Assembly (NCBI GenBank): GCA_947084935.1 | Contig: CAMTUH010000005.1 | Span: forward strand, 1-64,000 | Direction of reading: 5' to 3' | DNA length: 64,000 nucleotides | Origin: CAMTUH01 sp947084935 | Lineage (GTDB): Bacteria; Pseudomonadota; Gammaproteobacteria; Coxiellales; Coxiellaceae | Shown here: positions 31,981 through 39,711 of the stretch, piece by piece | How the letters are laid out: each line of letters begins with the position of its first letter | Position numbering within the stretch: the stretch's first letter is position 1 | Program-made: the position numbers and the translations under genes | Notes under the pieces: generated by a model | The model's database searches: none | Seen by the model: the letters and a program-made list of their open reading frames with translations, nothing else | What the model was told of the DNA's origin: nothing

Positions 31981-33402
31981 TCAACTCACCAATCGCGGTC
32001 CGGCATCTAAAGGAATTTCTGCGGTGAATTCTGCATCACGTTTCCCCCGCGCATCTTTCTGTTGCTCTTCTTTTTGCAATCGGTCCTGCATCACCTTTTG
32101 TAGAATTCGGACGAAGGTCGATTTTTCGCTCGGTGAGGTAAAGGTGTAAACGGTAGTCGCGTTTGGGTTTGACGCAGACTTAAATCCAGCCCAGAGCTTT
32201 GAGAGCGTCGACTGGGTGTGGACGGTTTTGCCCGAGCGTTGATATTCGATTAATGCTTTTTCCCAGTCTTCGTTTGTGGGGGGATTGCCTTTGTTGTCGG
32301 TGATCTCTGTGCGTGCGCCGGTGTGATCGTAGGAATACACTTTTCTGTGGTACCCCAGCTGCTCGAATTGTTCCGGGGTTCCTTCGGGAAGCCGCACGAG
32401 CTGATGATTATTGTAATACGAGGACATCAATCCATAGTGAGTTTGCGCCTTGATCAGGAGATAAAGACTCTGGAATTGTTCGTTAAATTGTCTGTAATTC
32501 TCCAATCGAGAAAGCGTCACGAGGCCTTCGTATCGTTTTAATTCGGTGTTGAGCTTGTCTACATTTGTTTCCAGTTGAGTTCTGCATTCCAGAAATTCTT
32601 TTTCCAAAAGAGAATCTGAGCTGAGGTTCAGTGCCTGTTCAAGATCAGCGATTTTTTTAAGGCCCTCGTTCACGGATTGAATTAAATCCGGTAATTGCTC
32701 ACTAATGTTCTTTAGAGACGCGTCGTCGATGCCGAGTTTCAGATCCTGCGCGGCAGCGATGATTTGTGCAATTTCAGGGGCGTATTGAGAAGGCGCAAAC
32801 GCATTAACTTGGGGACCTATTTGTTCGCAGAGAGAAAGTAAACGTTGAATTTGCCGGGAATTCGGGTTTGGTTCCACTTCCGTTAAGTCAGCGGTGAGAC
32901 GATTTAACGCCTGTTGAAGATTGTCAGCATTGTTTTGTTTTGTGGTCAGGAGATACTTTTCGTACTCTCTTTGATAAAGTTCGCGGTGCAGACGATTATT
33001 TTCTGCATTCCACTCTTGAAAGCCTTCTGTTTTGTAAGCTTCTTCTCGCCAGAGACGGGCGGCATCGAGTAAATCGTGGGAGGTGGCATTCAAAGCATGG
33101 CGCTGTTGATGCAGGAATTCATCGGGGAAAAAATGCCGTTCTTCGATTTGTAAAAAGGCAGTGGCAGCAGAGAGCTCCTCAAGCTTGACTTCCGGTGGTG
33201 GTGCGGGCATGTGCTCTGCGTGCTGGGCAAGGGAAAGTTTTACATCGCGGATGCCTGTTTCCAGCTGTCGAAGTCGGCTGGGGTGGGTCTGTTGCCACTG
33301 AGTGATTTGCGTCTGGTGCTGCGTAATTTTTCGCGTTAAATACTCTTTGGGGTTGCGTGAACGTTCCCACAAAGCGGTAACTTTTTCGAAAAAACGTGGC
33401 AC
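31981..33402 (-). CDS. Coiled-coil protein, effector candidate
   Basis: The 473-residue protein lacks a signal peptide. It is largely helical with long coiled-coil stretches (about 20-60, 125-190, 225-330; for example IADLEQALNLSSDSLLEKEFLECRTQLETNVDKLNTELKRYEG). A less helical part at about 345-440 (GYHRKVYSYDHTGARTEITDNKGN; TTVYTFTSPSEKSTFVRILQKVM) follows, and the end is basic then acidic. It starts at ATG 33402 and precedes the repeat-protein gene on the same strand after 25 bases, so the two may be one unit. Coiled-coil proteins of this size are common among Legionella and Coxiella effectors; I do not recognise this one. Confidence 0.75.
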   Translation of the reverse strand: MPRFFEKVTALWERSRNPKEYLTRKITQHQTQITQWQQTHPSRLRQLETGIRDVKLSLAQHAEHMPAPPPEVKLEELSAATAFLQIEERHFFPDEFLHQQRHALNATSHDLLDAARLWREEAYKTEGFQEWNAENNRLHRELYQREYEKYLLTTKQNNADNLQQALNRLTADLTEVEPNPNSRQIQRLLSLCEQIGPQVNAFAPSQYAPEIAQIIAAAQDLKLGIDDASLKNISEQLPDLIQSVNEGLKKIADLEQALNLSSDSLLEKEFLECRTQLETNVDKLNTELKRYEGLVTLSRLENYRQFNEQFQSLYLLIKAQTHYGLMSSYYNNHQLVRLPEGTPEQFEQLGYHRKVYSYDHTGARTEITDNKGNPPTNEDWEKALIEYQRSGKTVHTQSTLSKLWAGFKSASNPNATTVYTFTSPSEKSTFVRILQKVMQDRLQKEEQQKDARGKRDAEFTAEIPLDAGPRLVS

Positions 33403-33511
33403 GGCTTGATTTCCCGATTGGTGAAGACTGAGCTAATGATAACGCAACAAGCTTAAATTAATATTAAAGCCTGGCGTTTTATGTAGGTAGAAAATCAATT
33501 GGTTGGAGAGT

Positions 33512-33541
33512 AATCCACCCCGCTGTGGCGCGGGGTGGATT
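33512..33541. terminator. Strong hairpin downstream of the HU-like gene
   Basis: Arms AATCCACCCCGC (33512-33523) and GCGGGGTGGATT (33530-33541) with a six-base loop lie 11 bases past the stop of the minus-strand HU-like gene. There is no following T-run on either strand, so classical rho-independent action is doubtful. It may be an mRNA 3'-end stabiliser. Confidence 0.5.
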
Positions 33542-33552
33542 CAGAAACAGAC

Positions 33553-33975
33553 TTATTTCACCATTTCTTTGAGTTTCTTCAGAGCGCGGACCTTCACGAC
33601 GTTGCGTGCGGGTTTGGCTTTGAAGGTGATCATTTCACCGGTGAATGGATTGATGCCTTTACGCGATTTGGTGGCGGGTTTGCGTTTAACCACGCATTTT
33701 AACAGGCCGGGCAGCGTAAATTCGCCGGCGCCGCCGTTGCGTAAATGACGATTCATCACGTGACCCAGTTCTTCAAACACCGAAGACACTTGTTTTCGTG
33801 TCAATTCCGTCATGGTGGCGATGTCGGTAAAGAGCTGAGATTTATTGTAGGCGCTTCGAACCGCAGTCGTTACTCGAGCGGGTTTACGTTTAGCGACCTT
33901 CGCGACTTTCTTTGCTGCTGATTTGCGAGCTCCGCTTCGTCGCTTTGCCGTTTTCCGTTTTCTTCTTGCTGGCAT
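33553..33975 (-). CDS. HU-family DNA-binding protein with histone-like basic tail
   Basis: The 140-residue protein has a Lys/Arg/Ala-rich N-terminal tail (about 1-38, MPARRKRKTAKRRSGARKSA and on) resembling eukaryotic H1-type tails. It is followed by an HU/IHF-like domain (YNKSQLFTDIATMTELTRKQVSSVFEELGHVM, FTLPGLLKCVVKRKPATKSRKG, NPFTGE in the DNA-binding arm). Similar bacterial proteins condense the nucleoid in intracellular or developmental forms. A good ribosome binding site (AGGGGA) precedes ATG 33975. It is a single gene. Confidence 0.9.
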   Translation of the reverse strand: MPARRKRKTAKRRSGARKSAAKKVAKVAKRKPARVTTAVRSAYNKSQLFTDIATMTELTRKQVSSVFEELGHVMNRHLRNGGAGEFTLPGLLKCVVKRKPATKSRKGINPFTGEMITFKAKPARNVVKVRALKKLKEMVK

Positions 33976-34134
33976 AAGGATTCCCCTTTTTGTCCGTTAA
34001 ATTAGGAATAAAAACTAGGTGACACATTTGTCACAGCGCTAAAAATAACATATTTTTTTTAAAAAGCATATGTTTTTGTTAGGTTTTTGGGGCTTTTCGA
34101 TTAAAAAGTCGTAAAAAAGACGGGTTTTGCGAAC
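33976..34134. other. AT-rich upstream region of the HU-like gene
   Basis: Non-coding AT-rich bases that carry the promoter of the minus-strand HU-like gene and no gene of their own. A loose inverted repeat AACATATTTTT/AAAAGCATATGTT is visible near 34047-34078. The REP copy and the MITE-like element follow up to 34304, and the rplM leader up to 34416. Confidence 0.4.
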
Positions 34135-34177
34135 AATTCCCGGGTTACGCCCTGAAGCAGGGCTGCACCCAGGCTAC
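34135..34177. repeat. REP-like repeat, copy 2 (partial)
   Basis: The sequence reads AATTCCCGGGTTACGCCCTG...CAGGGCTGCACCCAGGCTAC, the half-element of the REP family in reverse orientation. Its variable stem GCCCTG/CAGGGC keeps pairing. The second half of the full element is missing. Confidence 0.75.
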
Positions 34178-34179
34178 TA

Positions 34180-34304
34180 CTAGTGCTCCAAATAAGTTTT
34201 TGTGCATTCGTGAGGGGCGTCGCGACCATGGAGGGTAAGAAGCGCCGAGTACAGGATGTACGTCCCCGAACGAATGTGCAAAAACTTATTTGGCAGAACA
34301 CTAG
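34180..34304. mobile_element. 125-bp MITE-like element upstream of rplM
   Basis: Terminal inverted repeats of about 30 bases start CTAGTG and end CACTAG. The left arm contains CCAAATAAGTTTTTGTGCAT and the right arm ATGTGCAAAAACTTATTTGG. The interior is about 60 bases with no gene. The outermost bases CTAG may include a target duplication. A partial copy of the arm (AAGTAAGTTTTGTGCATTCG) is visible at 46874-46893 after hda. Confidence 0.75.
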
Positions 34305-34416
34305 AGACCAAGACCAAGCACGCAGGGGCTGATGTTTCACAGAAACGACTTGTATAAAGCCCCGTTGTGCTGTACCATTCTGAGCCTTTCCATCGGAGAA
34401 CAAAGGCGAAAAACCC

Positions 34417-34845
34417 ATGGCAACTTACATGGCTAATGCGAGCACCATCGACCCGAAATGGTACGTAGTTGACGCAAAAGGCAAAACACTGGGGCGACTG
34501 GCCAGCCGGATCGCGACCCGTTTACGCGGGAAACACAAGCCCGAATTCACCCCCCACGTGGATACGGGTGATTTCATCATCGTTCTCAACGTCGATCAAA
34601 TCGCCGTAACGGGCAATAAAGCCGACGATAAGCTTTATCATCATTACTCGGGATATCCGGGCGGTATGAAAACCCGCAGCTTTAACGAGATCAAGGCACG
34701 AAAGCCGGTGGATCTTTTAGAATTGGCGGTTAAGGGCATGCTGCCTAAAGGGCCTTTGGGTCGCCAAATGTTCCGTAAATTGAAGGTTTATGTGGGGAAC
34801 GAACACCCCCATCAATCGCAGCAACCACAACCGATCGATCTCTAA
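34417..34845 (+). CDS. rplM: 50S ribosomal protein L13
   Basis: Ribosomal protein of 142 residues. Family text: DPKWYVVDAKGKTLGRLASRIATRLRGKHKPEF, VLNVDQIAVTGNKADDK, KPVDLLELAVKGMLPKGPLGR and KVYVGNEHPHQSQQP. ATG 34429 is a possible later start, closer to most L13 N-termini. Followed after 14 bases by rpsI, the usual pair. Confidence 0.97.
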   Translation: MATYMANASTIDPKWYVVDAKGKTLGRLASRIATRLRGKHKPEFTPHVDTGDFIIVLNVDQIAVTGNKADDKLYHHYSGYPGGMKTRSFNEIKARKPVDLLELAVKGMLPKGPLGRQMFRKLKVYVGNEHPHQSQQPQPIDL

Positions 34846-34859
34846 GGGGTTTAATCAGC

Positions 34860-35285
34860 ATGGCACGAGCGGCAAAAATCAGACCGAGCACGGGAAGACG
34901 AAAATCATCAACGTCGAGAGTTTTTATCAAGTCCGGCACGGGAAAAATCGTTATCAACGAGAAATCGTTGGAAGAGTATTTTGGTCGTGAGACTGCACGC
35001 ATGGTTGTTCGTCAGCCCCTCACGACGCTCAATGTTGAAAATAAATACGATATTTTTGTTACAGTCGCTGGTGGTGGAATCAGCGGTCAAGCGGGAGCGA
35101 TCCGACACGGAATCACGCGCGCTTTACTTCAATTAGATGAAGAAGAGGGTGGAGGCGAAGGTGGAGGTACTTGGCGTAAAACGTTGCGTCAAGCCGGGTT
35201 TGTTACGCGGGATCCTCGTGCCGTAGAACGTAAGAAAGTCGGTCTACACGGAGCCAGAAAAGGAACCCAGTATTCCAAACGTTAG
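34860..35285 (+). CDS. rpsI: 30S ribosomal protein S9
   Basis: Ribosomal protein of 141 residues, ending in the conserved GARKGTQYSKR, whose C-terminal tail reaches the P-site. The body shows STGRRKSSTSRVFIKSGTGKIVIN, the VAGGGISGQAGAIRHGITRAL loop and RDPRAVERKKVGL. A short Gly/Glu-rich insert (EEGGGEGGGT) interrupts the usual loop before the tail region. The start has AAGGGG about 12 bases upstream. Confidence 0.97.
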   Translation: MARAAKIRPSTGRRKSSTSRVFIKSGTGKIVINEKSLEEYFGRETARMVVRQPLTTLNVENKYDIFVTVAGGGISGQAGAIRHGITRALLQLDEEEGGGEGGGTWRKTLRQAGFVTRDPRAVERKKVGLHGARKGTQYSKR

Positions 35286-35322
35286 TCCGTTTTCGATCCT
35301 TGCACAAGGGAGTCAGAGAAGT

Positions 35323-35949
35323 ATGTTGAAGCGCTCGATTATGACGTTATATTCTGGTCCATTAGATATTTACAGTCATCAAGTTCGAATTGTGTTGGCC
35401 GAAAAAGGGGTTAGCGTTGACGTTTTAAACGTGGATGCCAATCACCCGAGCGAAGATCTTGTCGATTTAAACCCTTATAATTCTGTCCCCACGTTAGTGG
35501 ACCGCGAATTGGTGTTGTATAACTCGCGCGTCATTATGGAATATTTGGATGAGCGTTTTCCGCATCCTCCGTTATTGCCCGTTTATCCGGTGTCACGCGC
35601 AAAATGTCGGTTGATGATGCATCGCATCGAACGCGATTGGTATAGCTTGTTGAATATCATCGAAACGGGCACGCCGAAACAAGCCGACACTGCTCGAGAA
35701 GAATTGAAAAATGCTTTAACCACGGTTATTCCAGTATTTTCAAATTCATCTTATTTTTTGAGCGACGATTTTACTTTAGTCGATTGTGTAATCACGCCTT
35801 TATTGTGGCGTTTGCCGCACTGGGGTGTAAAATTGCCGAAAACTGCTAAAGCGATTTTCAAATACGAAGATCGCCTGTTTAAACGCGAGTCGTTTCAAGC
35901 GAGTTTGACTGAATCGGAGCGCGAACTCAGAGAGTCACATGACCTCTAG
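35323..35949 (+). CDS. sspA: Stringent starvation protein A
   Basis: RNA-polymerase-associated protein of the glutathione-S-transferase fold that helps cells survive starvation and acid stress. The 208-residue product shows LYSGPLDIYSHQVRIVLAEKG, YNSVPTLVDRELVLYNSRVIMEYLDERFPHPPLLP and the conserved C-terminal helices. ATG 35323 has AAGGGAG before it; ATG 35341 is a second candidate. Placed after rplM-rpsI and overlapping sspB by 11 bases, as in many gamma-proteobacteria. Confidence 0.96.
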   Translation: MLKRSIMTLYSGPLDIYSHQVRIVLAEKGVSVDVLNVDANHPSEDLVDLNPYNSVPTLVDRELVLYNSRVIMEYLDERFPHPPLLPVYPVSRAKCRLMMHRIERDWYSLLNIIETGTPKQADTAREELKNALTTVIPVFSNSSYFLSDDFTLVDCVITPLLWRLPHWGVKLPKTAKAIFKYEDRLFKRESFQASLTESERELRESHDL

Positions 35950-36328
35950 TCGTCCGTACCTCTTACGTGCCATCTACGAATGGTTGATCGACAACCAATT
36001 GACGCCCTACATCATGGTGGATGCCATGATGCTGGGAGTGGAAGTGCCTGAGCGTTTTGTTGAAGACGGAAAAATTATTCTCAATGTTGAGGCGCAAGCG
36101 GTAGCCCATTTAAGACTCGGGAACGACGCGATTGAATTCGATGCGCGATTTTCAGGAATTTCGCATCATGTTTTTGTTCCCATTCGAGCGGTGAAAGCCA
36201 TTTATGCCTATGAAAATGGTCGCGGAATGGTGTTTGGTGACGAAGAAGGCGACGACGGTCAGGCTTCATCGGGCAAGCAGAAACATCCCACCAAAAAAGG
36301 TCGGCCGAATTTAAAGATAGTAAAATAA
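35939..36328 (+). CDS. sspB: ClpXP adaptor SspB
   Basis: Delivers ssrA-tagged proteins to ClpXP. The 129-residue product has the SspB core (RPYLLRAIYEWLIDNQLTPYIMVDA, FDARFSGISHHVFVPIRAVKAIYAYENG) and a flexible tail. The tail ends GRPNLKIVK, matching the ClpX-binding XB motif. Overlaps the sspA stop. Confidence 0.96.
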   Translation: MTSSRPYLLRAIYEWLIDNQLTPYIMVDAMMLGVEVPERFVEDGKIILNVEAQAVAHLRLGNDAIEFDARFSGISHHVFVPIRAVKAIYAYENGRGMVFGDEEGDDGQASSGKQKHPTKKGRPNLKIVK

Positions 36329-36349
36329 ACGCTGTGATATAATCTTCTC

Positions 36350-37024
36350 ATGACAACCGGAACCATCATCCACTTAATCGCAGTCATTATCTTACCGCTG
36401 CTGTTTGCAATCACTCTTCACGAAGCCGCGCACGGATGGGTCGCCAATAAATTAGGCGATAAAACGGCGCTGATGATGGGACGTGTTACATTAAATCCGA
36501 TCAAACACATCGATCTTTTTGGCACGGTAATCTTGCCCATCGTTATGTTGGTATTAAGTCGATTTACTTTTGCATTTGGTTGGGCGAAACCCGTTCCGGT
36601 CAATTGGAAAAATTTAAGAAAGCCTCGACGCGATATGGCATTGGTTGCAATCGCAGGGCCTTTAGCGAATTTGCTGATGGCACTGATTTGGGCGGCTATT
36701 GCGAAATTGAGTGTGGTGCTGGGTGGTGGTGCAACGAATGCGATCGGAAAAACATTTGCTTCATTTTTTTATAACGCCGGCGTATTTGGCATTACGATTA
36801 ATGTCATTTTGATGATATTAAATTTAATTCCCATTCCGCCGTTGGACGGCAGTCGAGTGGTGTCGAGTATTTTACCGCCCCAGGTGGCTCGAACGTACGA
36901 AAAAATTGAGCCGTACGGCATTTGGATTTTGCTCGGACTGTTGATCTTCGGGTTATTAGGCCGAATTCTCACGCCCCCCGTGCTTCATTTGTCGCAATTA
37001 ATTAAATCGCTGTTTGGGTTGTAA
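36350..37024 (+). CDS. Site-2 protease-like M50 metalloprotease
   Basis: Membrane-embedded zinc protease of 224 residues and about six membrane segments. It has HEAAHG (24-29, HExxH zinc motif) and NLIPIPPLDGSRV (third zinc ligand Asp). It is of the short type without a PDZ domain, so different from RseP. Substrate unknown. On the same strand as sspB with a 21-base gap. Confidence 0.92.
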   Translation: MTTGTIIHLIAVIILPLLFAITLHEAAHGWVANKLGDKTALMMGRVTLNPIKHIDLFGTVILPIVMLVLSRFTFAFGWAKPVPVNWKNLRKPRRDMALVAIAGPLANLLMALIWAAIAKLSVVLGGGATNAIGKTFASFFYNAGVFGITINVILMILNLIPIPPLDGSRVVSSILPPQVARTYEKIEPYGIWILLGLLIFGLLGRILTPPVLHLSQLIKSLFGL

Positions 37025-37038
37025 CCGAATAAGGATTT

Positions 37039-37875
37039 ATGGTAATCGTTACCGCCAATGTATTTTGTTTAGAAAATGCTACGGGAGGGAATCCATGCGC
37101 CATTGTCGATAACTTTGAGCAGCTCAGTGTCGAAGCGATGCAGCAAATTGCCAAACGCTTGGACTTGCCAGAAACCGTTTTTATTTTCCACGAAAATGAT
37201 GAATATATCCTTCGATTTTTTGCAACGAAAGGGGAGCTTCCACTTTGTTGCCATGCGACATTGGGCGCCGTATTTTTTTTAACAAAGGAAAAACATTCAA
37301 AACCATTTCCTTTGCGAACCTACAGCGGCATCAAAATCGGCACTGAGCGCACAAACACTATGGCTTCGATGTCTGTCGCCAAGGGACGTATTCTAGAAAA
37401 AAGTGTAAATATGGTCGAAATCGGTAAGATGCTGAATATGGATGACGGGGACATCGATAAAACACTGCCTTGTGTCATTGCATCAATCGGTAGCCCAAAA
37501 TTATTAGTTCCCATCAGAAACAGAAAAACTTTATTTGAAATTAACCCGAATAACGCATTAATCATGGAATGGTGTCGGGACAACGAGATTAACGGACTCT
37601 ACGTTTATTCCAGCGATACTATCGATGGCAATGCTGATTATGTGGCAAGGAATTTTAATCCGCTTTTTAGTGACAATGAAGACGTTGCCACTGGAGTCGC
37701 AGCCGCTACCTTGTGTCAAGCATTGCACTTAATGGCTAACCAACCGACTGGAACCTGTGTTATTGAACAAGGATATAATCTGAAAAGACCGAGTAAGATT
37801 CAAGTTTTTTTGTCAGCAGACGATATTCGAATAGCAGGTAGAGTGAATTTAGTAGATCAAAAACGCTACCCGTAG
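37039..37875 (+). CDS. PhzF-family isomerase-like protein
   Basis: The 278-residue product has two-lobed PhzF fold features: VFCLENATGGNPCAIV, LPETVFIF with the catalytic Glu, LRFFATKGELPLCCHATLGA and the second-half DNEDVATGVAAATL. PhzF enzymes isomerise small molecules; the exact substrate of this subgroup is usually unknown. The motif LCCHATLGA has Cys where many members have Gly (CGHAT). The start is at ATG 37039 after a short gap from the protease gene. Confidence 0.88.
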   Translation: MVIVTANVFCLENATGGNPCAIVDNFEQLSVEAMQQIAKRLDLPETVFIFHENDEYILRFFATKGELPLCCHATLGAVFFLTKEKHSKPFPLRTYSGIKIGTERTNTMASMSVAKGRILEKSVNMVEIGKMLNMDDGDIDKTLPCVIASIGSPKLLVPIRNRKTLFEINPNNALIMEWCRDNEINGLYVYSSDTIDGNADYVARNFNPLFSDNEDVATGVAAATLCQALHLMANQPTGTCVIEQGYNLKRPSKIQVFLSADDIRIAGRVNLVDQKRYP

Positions 37876-37916
37876 TATTACGACGCGGAAAATCAGTGAG
37901 TTATCACTAACTACTT

Positions 37917-38495
37917 CTATTCGTATTCGAATACCTTCACAACCTTCGTCACCCCCGAAACCCGACGCGCGACGTCCGCTGCTAAATCGCCTTGTGCATG
38001 CGTGACGACTCCCATCAAGTACACAACGCCATTTTCGGTAACGATTTTTAAGTTAGTCGAACGTAGTCCCGACGTGCCCACCATGGCCGTGCGCACTTTT
38101 GTTGTGATCCACGAGTCGTTGGCGCGCTGCATTGTGGAAGTGGGCGGAGCGATGTCGATTTCATTATAAATTCGCTTTATATTCGCAATCTTAGAGACAA
38201 TTTGATAGGCGTGATCGCGAATTTCCGGTGTTTGTGCTTGCCCAACGAGCAGCGCGACGTTATTGAACACGGAAACGGAAATATGCGAGTGTCCTTTTAG
38301 CGTGGAATCGTGATCGATTCGATATTGTGCGATCGACCGCGATTTGTGATCTTGATTCATGGTTTTCACGGGGCGTTTGTCGTAAATCACAGCGCCGCCT
38401 AAAGTGGCCGAACCTGCAGCACCGGCTACAATAACCGCGGGAACGCAGCCCGTTAAAGCAAACAGTATCGTAAATACAAGCAATATTTTTTTCAT
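37917..38495 (-). CDS. dolP: Outer-membrane lipoprotein DolP (YraP) with two BON domains
   Basis: The 192-residue protein begins with a lipoprotein signal MKKILLVFTILFALTGC (lipobox LTGC). Two BON domains follow: about 57-115 (DHDSTLKGHSHISVSVFNNVALLVGQA) and about 125-190 (SWITTKVRTAMVG...VVYLMGVV). The protein supports outer-membrane integrity in enterobacteria. GAGGGAT precedes the start, two bases beyond the diaA stop, so diaA-dolP form an operon. Confidence 0.94.
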   Translation of the reverse strand: MKKILLVFTILFALTGCVPAVIVAGAAGSATLGGAVIYDKRPVKTMNQDHKSRSIAQYRIDHDSTLKGHSHISVSVFNNVALLVGQAQTPEIRDHAYQIVSKIANIKRIYNEIDIAPPTSTMQRANDSWITTKVRTAMVGTSGLRSTNLKIVTENGVVYLMGVVTHAQGDLAADVARRVSGVTKVVKVFEYE

Positions 38496-38497
38496 GG

Positions 38498-39103
38498 TTA
38501 TCCCTCGGTTTCAAACAGTTGTCGATCAATGATGTCACAAAGACAATGAATAATCAGCAGGTGCGTTTCTTGAATACGCGCCGTTGATTCGGCCGGTACT
38601 CGAATTTCAACGTCGTCACCGCCCAATAGCGAAGCTAATTCTCCCCCATCTCGGCCGGTCAATGCAATCACGTGCATGTTGCGAAGGTGGGCGGAGGACA
38701 CCGCTTCAATAATATTCTTTGAGTTGCCGCTCGTGGTAATAGCGAGCAAAATATCGCCTTCTTGTCCCAAGGCCTTAATTTGTTTTGAGAAAATTTCTGC
38801 ATAAGAATAGTCGTTGGCGATGGACGTAATGGTGGAAGGATCCGTGGTCAGCGCGATCGCGGGCAAACTGGGCCGCTCGGACTCAAATCGATTCAGCATT
38901 TCGGAAGAAAAGTGTTGCGCGTCCGCAGCCGATCCCCCATTACCGCAGCTCAATATTTTGTGATTGGACAACAGACATTGCACCATTAGCTCTCCGGCTT
39001 GCGCGATGGGGTCGACGAGCAGGTCCGTCGCGGCGATTTTGGTTTGGATGCTTTCGTTGAAGTTGTGTTTTATTCTTTGGAATAAGTCCATATGCTTGCT
39101 CAT
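38498..39103 (-). CDS. diaA: SIS-domain protein DiaA (GmhA-like)
   Basis: The 201-residue product has the SIS sugar-isomerase fold (ILSCGNGGSAADAQHFSSEMLNRFE, ALTTDPSTITSIANDYSY, DILLAITTSGNSKNI, HVIALTGRDGG). In this gene neighbourhood it is DiaA, which binds DnaA and tunes initiation, rather than the phosphoheptose isomerase GmhA; the two are close in sequence. The start may be ATG 39103, which stands three bases from a REP element, or ATG 39091. Confidence 0.9.
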   Translation of the reverse strand: MSKHMDLFQRIKHNFNESIQTKIAATDLLVDPIAQAGELMVQCLLSNHKILSCGNGGSAADAQHFSSEMLNRFESERPSLPAIALTTDPSTITSIANDYSYAEIFSKQIKALGQEGDILLAITTSGNSKNIIEAVSSAHLRNMHVIALTGRDGGELASLLGGDDVEIRVPAESTARIQETHLLIIHCLCDIIDRQLFETEG

Positions 39104-39105
39104 TT

Positions 39106-39151
39106 GTAGCCCGGGAATTCCTTGATTTCGCTACCGCTCCATCAAGGCTAC
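39106..39151. repeat. REP-like repeat, copy 3
   Basis: GTAGCCCGGGAATTCCTTGA...CCATCAAGGCTAC: the second half of the full REP-like element. It lies directly upstream of diaA and probably removes the gene's own leader. Confidence 0.8.
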
Positions 39152-39236
39152 GGTTTGCGCGCGATGGGGGCTCCCGCATTCGCGGGACAGGCCACTCCTC
39201 CGCGCCACCCCTCGGGGATAGTTCGAAGGTCTGATT

Positions 39237-39280
39237 TTGTAGCCTGGGTGAAGCCCCGCTTCGGGGCGTAACCCGGGAAT
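39237..39280. repeat. REP-like repeat, copy 4
   Basis: GTAGCCTGGGTGAAGCCCCGCTTCGGGGCGTAACCCGGGAATTC: the first half of the REP-like element with a GCCCCG/CGGGGC variable stem. The sequence between copies 3 and 4 (39152-39236) has GC-rich inverted pieces but no gene. Confidence 0.8.
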
Positions 39281-39306
39281 TCGTATTTCTGGGTCATCTC
39301 ATTGAG

Positions 39307-39666
39307 TCAATATTCTACATCAAAAGCATTTTTTATCCAGGTAATGTCGTTATTTTTTGCAATATCGATGACGTCGAATCGGCAGGGGGTGTTGTCGTGC
39401 TTGTATTTTGTTAAGTAAAACTCCGCGGTTCGGATGAGGCGTTGTTGTTTGGTGAATGAGATGGTGTCGGCGCCGGAGCCAAAATAGTTGTTCTTGCGGT
39501 AGCGCACTTCGACGAAAACAATTTCGTTGGCCTCGCGCATGATTAAATCAATTTCACCGCAGTACGATCGAAAATTTTTTGTGATTAATGATAGGCCGTG
39601 GTTTTTCAGAAATTGACAAGCGATTTTTTCGGCGTTGAAGCCGATGCGTTGGGTGTGTGAGATCAT
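39307..39666 (-). CDS. yraN: UPF0102 protein YraN, putative endonuclease-like
   Basis: A 119-residue member of the YraN family, related to the Holliday-junction/restriction nuclease fold. It has IGFNAEKIACQFLKNHGLSLITKNFRSYCGEIDLIM and EIVFVEVRYR. The GEIDLI...VFVEVRYR set keeps the ExD...ExxxR core. It is the gene usually found between lpoA and diaA. Confidence 0.93.
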   Translation of the reverse strand: MISHTQRIGFNAEKIACQFLKNHGLSLITKNFRSYCGEIDLIMREANEIVFVEVRYRKNNYFGSGADTISFTKQQRLIRTAEFYLTKYKHDNTPCRFDVIDIAKNNDITWIKNAFDVEY

Positions 39667-39711
39667 GGTGGTACGTTAGCACGGATTCTAAAGAAATAAA
39701 TACCGGGGTTG

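Noticed and set aside
34101..34418. Minus-strand frame of 105 codons upstream of rplM
   Set aside because: It spans a REP fragment, a MITE-like element and the rplM leader; no coding signature, and rplM needs this region for its leader.
37250..37270. LCCHATLGA in the PhzF-like protein as evidence of inactivation
   Set aside because: Substitution of Gly by Cys in CGHAT is unusual but the catalytic Glu and remaining fold motifs are intact, so a pseudogene call is not supported.
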